Below are positions 13,695-21,433 of a DNA stretch of 21,433 nucleotides, piece by piece. A model generated the notes under the pieces. The model did no database searches. It had not been told where the DNA came from and worked only from the letters and a program-made list of their open reading frames with translations. The DNA is from CAYYWV01 sp964475385 (GTDB lineage: Bacteria; Pseudomonadota; Alphaproteobacteria; JAAXGF01), in the NCBI GenBank assembly GCA_964475385.1, contig CAYYWV010000046.1, positions 1 to 21,433 on the forward strand, in the 5' to 3' direction. The position numbers and the translations under genes are program-made. The stretch's first letter is position 1. Every line of letters starts with the position of its first letter.

Positions 13695-14813
13695 ATGCTG
13701 GCCTATATCGTCCGCCGCCTTCTGCTTCTCGTCCCGACCCTGTTCGGGATCATGGTCGTCAACTTCGCCATCGTGCAGGCGGCCCCGGGCGGCCCCGTCG
13801 AACAGCTTATCGCCAAGCTCCAGGGCACCGGGCTCGAGGCCACCGCGCGCTTCGGCGCCGGCCAGCTCCGCGAGGTCGGCGGAGGCGGCGGCGGAGGCGG
13901 CGGCCAGCAGGCGAGCGGCGGCGAGGCCGCCAAGTATCGCGGCGCGCAGGGGCTCGACCCCGAGTTCATCCGCGAGATCGAGCGTCTCTACGGTTTCGAC
14001 AAGCCGGCCTATCAGCGCTTTCTCCAGATGATGGGGCAGTACCTGCGCTTCGATTTCGGGACCAGCTTCTTCCGCGACGAAAGCGTGGTCGATCTGGTTC
14101 TCGACAAACTGCCGGTCTCCATCTCGCTCGGGTTGTGGACGACGCTGATCGTCTATCTGATCTCGATCCCGCTCGGCATCGCCAAGGCGGTGCGCGACGG
14201 CTCGACCTTCGACGTCTGGACCAGCGCCGTGGTCATCGTCGGCTACGCGATTCCGGGCTTTCTGTTCGCGGTGCTGCTGATCGTCCTGTTCGCGGGCGGC
14301 AGCTATTTCGACTGGTTCCCCTTGCGCGGGCTGACCTCGCCCGACTGGGACCAGATGGCCTGGCCGGCGCGCATCGCCGACTACTTCTGGCACATCACGC
14401 TGCCGGTGCTCGCGCTGGTGATCGGCGGCTTCGCCGGGCTCACGATGCTGACCAAGAACTCGTTCCTCGAAGAGATCAACAAGCAGTACGTGGTGACCGC
14501 CCGGGCCAAGGGCCTGACCGAGCGGCGCGTGCTCTACGGCCACGTGTTCCGCAACGCCATGCTGATCGTGATCGCGGGCTTTCCGGGGGCCTTCATCGGC
14601 ATCCTGTTCACCGGCGCGCTTCTGGTCGAGGTGATCTTCTCGCTCGACGGGCTCGGGCTCCTTGGCTTCGAGGCCGCGATCAACCGCGACTACCCGGTCA
14701 TGTTCGGCACGCTCTACTTCTTCACCCTTCTCGGGCTGATCATGAACCTGATCGGCGACCTGACCTACGTGCTCGTCGACCCGCGCATCGACTTCGAGGC
14801 GCGGAACGTCTAG
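13695..14813 (+). CDS. yejB: YejB-type ABC transporter permease
   Basis: One of the two inner-membrane permeases of the importer. The 372-residue protein starts with a transmembrane helix (MLAYIVRRLLLLVPTLFGIM), followed by a periplasmic segment, then a cluster of five further helices in the BPD_transp_1 domain. The EAA-type loop that contacts the ATPase reads YVVTARAKGLTERRVLYGHV (about 265-284). The periplasmic segment has a run of nine glycines (residues 62-70, bases 13878-13904) in a Gly/Gln/Ser-rich linker, then LDPEFIREIERLYGFDKP, typical of DppB/YejB proteins. It is followed two bases later by yejE. Confidence 0.94.
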   Translation: MLAYIVRRLLLLVPTLFGIMVVNFAIVQAAPGGPVEQLIAKLQGTGLEATARFGAGQLREVGGGGGGGGGQQASGGEAAKYRGAQGLDPEFIREIERLYGFDKPAYQRFLQMMGQYLRFDFGTSFFRDESVVDLVLDKLPVSISLGLWTTLIVYLISIPLGIAKAVRDGSTFDVWTSAVVIVGYAIPGFLFAVLLIVLFAGGSYFDWFPLRGLTSPDWDQMAWPARIADYFWHITLPVLALVIGGFAGLTMLTKNSFLEEINKQYVVTARAKGLTERRVLYGHVFRNAMLIVIAGFPGAFIGILFTGALLVEVIFSLDGLGLLGFEAAINRDYPVMFGTLYFFTLLGLIMNLIGDLTYVLVDPRIDFEARNV

Positions 14814-14815
14814 CC

Positions 14816-15865
14816 ATGGCCGACGACCGCTTCCTCGGTATCCGGATCACGCCGCTCACCCGGCGCCGGCTCTACAACTTCCGGGCCAACCGGCGCGGGT
14901 TCTGGTCGCTGTGGATCTTTCTCGCCCTGTTCGGGATCAGCCTGTTCGCCGAGTTCATCGCCAACGACCGCCCGCTGATCGTGCGCTACGAGGGAGCGTT
15001 CTACTTCCCGGTCCTGTTCGACTACCCCGAGACCACCTTCGGCGGCGACTTCCCGACCGAGGCCGACTATCGCGACCCCTATGTCATCGAGCTGATCGAG
15101 GCCAAGGGCTGGATGGTCTGGCCGCTCATTCCCTACAGCTATACGACCATCAACTACGACCTGCCGACGCCGGCGCCCTCGCCGCCGAGCGCCGAGAACT
15201 GGCTGGGGACCGATGACCAAGGCCGCGACGTGGTGGCGCGGCTGATCTACGGCTTCCGCATCTCGGTCCTGTTCGGGCTGACGCTCACGATCCTGAGCTC
15301 GATCGTCGGCGTCGCGGCGGGGGCGGTGCAGGGCTACTTCGGCGGCTGGGTCGATCTGTTGTTCCAGCGCTTCATCGAGATCTGGTCGGGGATGCCGGTT
15401 CTTTATCTCCTGATCATCCTCGCCGCCATCGTCGAGCCCAACTTCTGGTGGCTGTTGGGGCTGATGCTGCTGTTCAGTTGGATGTCGCTCGTGGGCGTGG
15501 TGCGCGCCGAGTTCCTGCGCGCGCGCAACTTCGACTACGTGCGCGCGGCGCGGGCGCTGGGGCTTCGCGATTCGGCGATCATCTTCAAGCACGTGCTCCC
15601 CAACGCGATGGTCGCGACCATGACCTTCCTGCCGTTCATCCTCAACAACTCGATCACCACGCTGACCTCGCTCGACTTCCTCGGCTTCGGGCTGCCGCCG
15701 GGCTCGCCGTCGCTGGGCGAGCTGTTGCAGCAGGGCAAGGCGAACCTTCAGGCGCCCTGGCTCGGGCTCACCGCCTTCGCGGTTCTCGCGGTGATGCTGA
15801 GCCTTCTCATCTTCGTCGGCGAGGCGGTGCGCGACGCCTTCGACCCGCGCAAGACCCTGCGGTGA
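14816..15865 (+). CDS. yejE: YejE-type ABC transporter permease
   Basis: The second inner-membrane permease, 349 residues. It begins with the cytoplasmic segment ITPLTRRRLYNFRANRRGFW typical of YejE, then a helix (WSLWIFLALFGISLFAEF), a long periplasmic part with the YejE-type FYFPVLFDYPETTFGG and WLGTDDQGRDVVARLIYGFR, and the permease core with the ATPase-contact loop FDYVRAARALGLRDSAIIFK near 240. The C terminus AVRDAFDPRKTLR is also typical. The ATG is two bases after the yejB stop and the gene ends seven bases before yejF, so the four genes form one transcript. Confidence 0.95.
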   Translation: MADDRFLGIRITPLTRRRLYNFRANRRGFWSLWIFLALFGISLFAEFIANDRPLIVRYEGAFYFPVLFDYPETTFGGDFPTEADYRDPYVIELIEAKGWMVWPLIPYSYTTINYDLPTPAPSPPSAENWLGTDDQGRDVVARLIYGFRISVLFGLTLTILSSIVGVAAGAVQGYFGGWVDLLFQRFIEIWSGMPVLYLLIILAAIVEPNFWWLLGLMLLFSWMSLVGVVRAEFLRARNFDYVRAARALGLRDSAIIFKHVLPNAMVATMTFLPFILNNSITTLTSLDFLGFGLPPGSPSLGELLQQGKANLQAPWLGLTAFAVLAVMLSLLIFVGEAVRDAFDPRKTLR

Positions 15866-15872
15866 GCGGCCG

Positions 15873-17495
<1,623 letters not shown>

Positions 17496-17518
17496 ACCCC
17501 GACAAGCGGCCCGGAGAC

Positions 17519-18448
17519 ATGGCGATCCTTCTCATCAGCGCTTTGGGCGACGACGACGAATGGCGGGCGGCGCTGGGCTCGCTCCTGCCGGGGGTCGAGA
17601 TCCGCGTCTGGCCCGAAGTCGGGGAGCGGGACGAGATCGAGATGGCGCTGGCGTGGAAGGCGCCGCCGGGCGCGCTTGCGAACCTGCCCAATCTGCGTTG
17701 CGTGTGCTCGCTCGGCCAGGGGGTCGATCATCTGTTCGTCCACGGCGACCTGCCCGAAGGCGTCGCCGTGGTGCGGCTGGTGGACGAGTCCATGCGCCGT
17801 CAGATGTCGGCCTATGTGCTCGCCGCCGTCCTGCGCCGCTTGTGCCGGATGGAAGGCTACGCCGCGCTCCAGGCCGCGCGGCGCTGGGAGTCGCTCCCGC
17901 CCTGGGATCCGGCCGAGACCCGCGTCGGCGTCATGGGGCTCGGCGCGTTGGGAAGCGACGTCGCGCGCAAGCTCGCGGCCCTCGAGTTCCGGGTCTCGGG
18001 CTGGAGCCGGACCGAGAAGGCGATCGCGGGCGTCGAAACCTTCGCCGGGCGCGCGGGCCTCGCGCCTTTCCTCGCCGATTGCGATATCGTCTGTTGCCTG
18101 CTTCCCCTGACGCCCGAGACCCGCGGCATCCTGAACGCCGAGACCTTCGCCCTGATGAAGAAGGGCGCATACCTCGTCAACGCCGCGCGCGGCGGCCATG
18201 TGGTCGAGGCCGACCTGATCGCGGCACTGCGCGCGGGGCGTCTTTCGGGCGCGACGCTCGACGTCTTCGAGGCCGAGCCTCTGCCCGCATCGAGCCCGCT
18301 CTGGTCCGAGCCCGGAATCACGGTCACGCCGCACATCGCGGCGGCCACGTTCGCGCGCTCCTGCGCGCCCCAAGTGGCCGAGAACTACCGCCGGCTCAAG
18401 GCCGGCGCGACGCTTCTCAACCGGGTCGATCCGCAGCGCGGCTACTGA
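17519..18448 (+). CDS. ghrA: 2-hydroxyacid dehydrogenase, glyoxylate/hydroxypyruvate reductase A type
   Basis: An NAD(P)H-dependent D-2-hydroxyacid dehydrogenase of 309 residues, resembling GhrA, which reduces glyoxylate and hydroxypyruvate to glycolate and glycerate. The cofactor-binding fold has GLGALG at 140-145 and the basic GWSRTEKA at 161-168, which suggests NADPH. Catalytic residues are Arg224 (NAARGGHV), Glu253 (DVFEAEPLP) and His272 (TPHIAAATF). The N-terminal part has CSLGQGVDHL. The true substrate cannot be fixed from sequence. It starts 23 bases after yejF; GGAGA is very close to the ATG. Whether it works with the peptide importer is unclear; it may only share the transcript. Confidence 0.88.
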   Translation: MAILLISALGDDDEWRAALGSLLPGVEIRVWPEVGERDEIEMALAWKAPPGALANLPNLRCVCSLGQGVDHLFVHGDLPEGVAVVRLVDESMRRQMSAYVLAAVLRRLCRMEGYAALQAARRWESLPPWDPAETRVGVMGLGALGSDVARKLAALEFRVSGWSRTEKAIAGVETFAGRAGLAPFLADCDIVCCLLPLTPETRGILNAETFALMKKGAYLVNAARGGHVVEADLIAALRAGRLSGATLDVFEAEPLPASSPLWSEPGITVTPHIAAATFARSCAPQVAENYRRLKAGATLLNRVDPQRGY

Positions 18449-18482
18449 GCGCCGCCGCCTGATCTGTGACCGTCATCGGCGC
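18449..18482. terminator. weak inverted repeat between ghrA and pepA ends
   Basis: GCGCCG at 18449-18454 and CGGCGC at 18477-18482 flank a 22-base loop in the 54-base convergent gap. No T-run is present, so any termination role is doubtful. Confidence 0.2.
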
Positions 18483-18502
18483 AGGGCCTGGACGCGGTGC
18501 GT

Positions 18503-19882
18503 TCAAATCCTGAACCGTTCGCAGAGCATGGCGAAGGCGGCGCGCAGGCCCATCGCCTCGCCGCCCTTGGGCCGGCCCGGGCGCGCCTTGGCGTTCCAGG
18601 CCATGACGTCGAGATGCGCCCAGGCCGGGGTCTCGGTCACGAATTCCTTGAGGAACAGGGCCGCGAGGATCGCGCCCGCGTACGGCCCGTCGCCGACGTT
18701 GCAGAGATCGGCGACGGGGCTTTCGAGCTGGCCGCGATAGCCGTCCCACAGCGGCAGCCGCCACATCGGGTCTTGCTCGGCCCCGGCATGGCGCAAAAGA
18801 TCGGCGGCGAGCGCGTCGTCGGGCGTGAACAGCGCCGGCAGGTCGGGGCCGAGGGCGACCCGCGCCGCCCCGGTGAGCGTCGCGAAGTCGAGAATGAGGG
18901 CGGGCCTCTCGGCGTCGGCCTCGGCGAGCGCGTCGGCGAGGATCACGCGCCCCTCGGCGTCGGTGTTGCCGATCTCGACCGTAAGCCCCTTGCGCGTCGC
19001 GACCACGTCGAGCGGGCGCAGCGCGTTGCCCGCGACCGCGTTCTCGACCGCCGGGATCAAAACCCGAAGCCGAACCGGCAGGCCGGTTCCCATGACCGCG
19101 CGGGCGAGCCCGAGGGCGTGCGCCGCGCCGCCCATGTCCTTCTTCATGAGCTTCATCCCGGACGCAGGCTTGAGGTCGAGCCCGCCCGAATCGAAGCACA
19201 CCCCTTTGCCGATGAGCGTCACCTTGGGCGCGCCCGCCTCCCCCCAGGCGAGGTCGATCATGCGCGGCGCGCGGGCCGCCGCCCGGCCCACCGCGTAGAC
19301 CGCCGGAAAGTTGGCGGCGCGGAGCGCCTCGCCCACGGTGACGCGGCACGTCCCTCCATGGGCGCGGGCGAGATCGGCCGCCGCCTCGGCGAGTTCGGCG
19401 GGCCCGAGGTCGTCGGCCGGGGTGTTGACGAGATCGCGCACCATCCCGATCGCCGAAACCAGGGCCTCGATCCGCGCCCGCTCGCAGCCCGCGGGCCAGA
19501 CCAGCCGGGCGAGTGCGCCTTCGGGCTTGCGGTAACGCGCGAACCGATAGGCCCCGAGCGCCCAGCCGAGCGCATAGTCGCCGGCCATTGCGCCGTCGAC
19601 CGCGTCGGCGAGCCGGTAGTCGCCCGCCGGCAAGGCGCGCGGCAGCCCCGCAAGCGCCCAGACGTCGCGCGCCGCATCGACGCCCGCGAGCACCAGCGCG
19701 AGCGCGCCGTCCGCCCCCGGAACCAGGCAATGGGTTCCGGGCTTGGCCGCGAACCGCGTCGCCTCCACCCAGGCGGCGGCGCGCGAAGGCGCGGTCTTGA
19801 GCCAGTCGGCAAGCCCATCCCGGGTGAGCGGCAGGATCTCGACGGCGTTCTCGGCGGGCTTGTCGATCAAATGGGTGAGCAC
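18503..19882 (-). CDS. leucyl aminopeptidase family protein (M17)
   Basis: A cytosolic dizinc aminopeptidase that removes N-terminal residues from peptides. The 459-residue protein has the M17 catalytic domain with IGKGVCFDSGGLDLKP (Lys226, Asp231), KKDMGGAA (Asp249) and the signature NTDAEGRV (Asp308, Glu310, Arg312). The spacing of these residues (5, 18, 59) equals that of E. coli PepA. The N-terminal domain is shorter and diverged, so specificity may differ from PepA. The GTG start at 19882 was chosen because AAGGAG lies eight bases upstream; the longer frame to 19993 runs through the promoter. It converges with ghrA and is divergent from the permease gene. Confidence 0.93.
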   Translation of the reverse strand: MLTHLIDKPAENAVEILPLTRDGLADWLKTAPSRAAAWVEATRFAAKPGTHCLVPGADGALALVLAGVDAARDVWALAGLPRALPAGDYRLADAVDGAMAGDYALGWALGAYRFARYRKPEGALARLVWPAGCERARIEALVSAIGMVRDLVNTPADDLGPAELAEAAADLARAHGGTCRVTVGEALRAANFPAVYAVGRAAARAPRMIDLAWGEAGAPKVTLIGKGVCFDSGGLDLKPASGMKLMKKDMGGAAHALGLARAVMGTGLPVRLRVLIPAVENAVAGNALRPLDVVATRKGLTVEIGNTDAEGRVILADALAEADAERPALILDFATLTGAARVALGPDLPALFTPDDALAADLLRHAGAEQDPMWRLPLWDGYRGQLESPVADLCNVGDGPYAGAILAALFLKEFVTETPAWAHLDVMAWNAKARPGRPKGGEAMGLRAAFAMLCERFRI

Positions 19883-19926
19883 GGCAACGTCTCCTTCGGA
19901 CCCTCGGGCGGACTTGAGCGAAGGCG

Positions 19927-19955
19927 AGCATAGGAATCGCGCGCGCCGGCGACAA
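19927..19955 (-). promoter_or_regulatory. candidate promoter of the M17 aminopeptidase gene
   Basis: Minus strand: TTGTCG (19955-19950), 17-base spacer, TATGCT (19932-19927), with a predicted leader of about 38 bases carrying AAGGAG. The -35 box is identical to that of the yejA promoter, and the spacer again holds a GANTC site (19934-19938) next to the -10. Confidence 0.6.
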
Positions 19956-20067
19956 GCCCGCGCGCGGCGGCGCGGCTGGCCATCGCGTTTCATCGCTTGC
20001 CTGAAGATCCGGCGTTTGCGAAGTTCGGGCTCCCCCGTTTCCGGCCCCTTCCCCCGGCCCTTCGCCG

Positions 20068-21292
20068 ATGTCGTTCACCGTCGCAGTCTTCGTCGCCACT
20101 TACCTCGGCATGGTCTTCGGGCGTCTGCCGGGGCTCAAGGTCGATCGCGCAGGCATCGCCATGGCGGCGGCGGTCCTGCTCGCGGTCGGCGGCAAGGTGG
20201 ATTTCGACAGCCTAGCCAACGCGCTCCATTTCCCGACCCTTCTTCTGCTCGCCGGACTGATGGTGCTGTCGGCGCGTTTCGAGGCCGCCGGTTTTTTACA
20301 ACGTCCTCGTCGCACGCATCGCGCAACAGCTCGCCCGGCCGATCGTCCTGCTCGCGCTCGTGGTCGCGGTCGGAGGGCTGCTTTCGGCGGTTCTGGTCAA
20401 CGACATCGTGGCGTTCGCCATGACGCCGCTTCTGTGCCAGGGCCTGCGGGCGAGGCGGCTCGATCCGCGCCCCTTCCTCGCCGGGCTCGCCGCGGCAAGC
20501 AATGCGGGCGCGGCCGCGACCCTGATCGGCGCGCCGCAGAACATTCTGATCGGCGAGGTAGGCGGACTCGACTTCTGGGCCTTTCTCGCCCGCTGCGGTC
20601 CTCCGGCGTTCGCCGCGTTGGTCATCGTTTTCGCCGTCGTCGCGCTGGCCTGGCGACGCGCGCTTTCCGCGACGCCGGGGCCGCCGGTCGCCATGGAGGT
20701 CGCCCACGACCGCGCCCAGACCGTCGCCGCCTGGATCGCATTCGCGGTGCTGCTCGCGCTGTTCACCACGCCCTTGCCGCGCGCTGAATCGGCGCTTCTG
20801 GTGGCGGCGGTGTTGATGATCAGCCGCAAGGTGCCGAGCCGCGACACTCTCACGGCGATCAACCTGCCCTTGATCGTGCTGTTCGCCGGATTGTTCGTGG
20901 TCAACGACGCCTTCGCCGCCACCGGACTGGGCGCGCAGGCGCTTGGATGGCTCGCCGCCCACGGCCTGCTGCCCGACCGAATCGCCCTGCTTGCGCCACT
21001 CTCGCTTGCGCTCGGCAACAGCATCGGCAATGTGCCGGCGGTAATGTTGATTCTCGCGCAATGGCAGGACATCCCGTCCGCGACGCTGGTCGGGCTCGCC
21101 CTGTTCTCGACGCTCGCGGGGAACCTGCTGCTGGTCGGCAGCCTCGCCAATCTGATCGTCGCCGAGCGCGCCGCCGCAAGCGGGGTGCGCTTTTCCTTTC
21201 TCGATCACGCCCGGGCGGGAATTCCGATCGCGCTTCTGACCATGCTGCTCGCCGCCGCCTGGCTGATCGCGAACGGTTGGATGGCGCTGTAG
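20068..21292 (+). pseudogene. SLC13/YbiR-like anion permease with a +1 frameshift
   Basis: A polytopic membrane protein of the ion-transporter superfamily (SLC13, ArsB, NhaD, YbiR relatives). The first frame (from ATG 20068) encodes three helices and stays on track to FEAAGF; the rest, YNVLVARIAQQLARPIVLL onward, is in the +1 frame and runs to 21292. It includes the family marks LVNDIVAFAMTPLL, AATLIGAPQNILIG and, near the end, LGNSIGNVPAVMLI and LLLVGSLANLIVAE. Joined, the protein would have about 407 residues with roughly eleven helices and no other defect. The break is at a T6 run (20292-20297), where five T would keep the frame. It may be a sequencing error, a fresh mutation, or a slippage site. 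The substrate is unknown. Confidence 0.8.
20292..20297 (+). other. T6 run at the frameshift
   Basis: The reading frame is GGT TTT TTA CAA; skipping one T gives GGT TTT TAC AAC and restores the long downstream frame. The P-site TTT can re-pair after a +1 slip, and TTA in the A site should be a very rare codon here. Confidence 0.85.
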
Positions 21293-21374
21293 CGGGCTCG
21301 CCCTGCCCATCATCCGCGAATGGTTCGCCGCCGCCGAAGCCGAGGACGAGGCGATTGAGAACCCGTAAGCCCGC
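21292..21374. other. spacer between convergent permease and TRAP genes
   Basis: An inverted repeat, GCGGGCT (21292-21298) and AGCCCGC (21368-21374), brackets the whole gap with a 69-base loop. An open frame ending at 21368 (LPIIREWFAAAEAEDEAIENP) has no credible start and may be a gene remnant. No clear terminator is seen. Confidence 0.2.
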
Positions 21375-21433
21375 CTACTCGATCTTGCCGATCTCGCGGT
21401 AGTAGCGCTCGGCCCCGGGGTGGAGCGGAATCG
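21375..21433 (-). CDS. TAXI-type TRAP transporter solute receptor, C-terminal end
   Basis: The last 18 codons and TAG stop of a minus-strand gene that enters from beyond the window. The peptide IPLHPGAERYYREIGKIE matches the usual end of TAXI-family TRAP solute-binding proteins, where a His-Pro-Gly-Ala motif precedes Tyr-Tyr/Lys-Tyr and a short basic tail. Such proteins bind small acids in the periplasm for a TRAP permease. The piece is too short for certainty. Confidence 0.6.
   Translation of the reverse strand, partial: IPLHPGAERYYREIGKIE

Noticed and set aside
21303..21368. Short frame LPIIREWFAAAEAEDEAIENP after the permease
   Set aside because: No credible start codon or ribosome-binding site; too short to assign, noted only as a possible remnant.

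Overview
The window looks like chromosomal DNA of a GC-rich alphaproteobacterium, most likely Rhodospirillales-like. The supporting signs are the strong GC bias, the leuC-rplS-trmD-rimM-rpsP-ffh block running divergently from dapF-mtaB-ftsY, Ala/Lys/Glu-rich tails on ribosomal proteins, and a yejABEF-type importer. I saw no tRNA, rRNA, CRISPR array, transposase or phage gene. No gap between genes exceeds 300 bases; the largest is 252.

Layout. Positions 1-4073, minus strand: a translation and protein-targeting operon in the transcription order ffh, rpsP, rimM, trmD, rplS, leuC, with leuC cut by the window edge. It has a candidate promoter (4045-4073) and a leader with a terminator-like hairpin (3957-3996). 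Positions 4175-8435, plus strand: a histone-deacetylase/acetylpolyamine-amidohydrolase-like enzyme, then the tightly coupled trio dapF, mtaB, ftsY, and a possible 34-residue ORF. A promoter-like sequence sits so close to dapF that its mRNA may be leaderless. The SRP GTPase Ffh and its receptor FtsY therefore lie about 3.4 kb apart in divergent operons.

Positions 8479-10718, minus strand: a three-gene cluster of a HAD-family hydrolase, a class I glutamine amidotransferase and a Nudix hydrolase. Positions 10905-18448, plus strand: hisN (histidinol-phosphatase type), then yejA-yejB-yejE-yejF, a complete peptide/microcin-C-type ABC importer, then a GhrA-type 2-hydroxyacid dehydrogenase. Positions 18503-19882, minus strand: an M17 leucyl aminopeptidase with a good promoter. 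Positions 20068-21292, plus strand: an SLC13/YbiR-like permease broken by one extra T in a T6 run. Positions 21375-21433, minus strand: the last 18 codons of what looks like a TAXI-type TRAP solute receptor.

Most genes are well-known housekeeping or transport families, and I did not find a clearly new multi-gene system. The items most worth a second look are the ffh leader hairpin, the leaderless dapF promoter, the T6 frameshift with a rare TTA codon in the permease, the HAD/GATase/Nudix cluster with its altered HAD motif and half-lost zinc ribbon, and a chain of two seven-codon ORFs between yejA and yejB.
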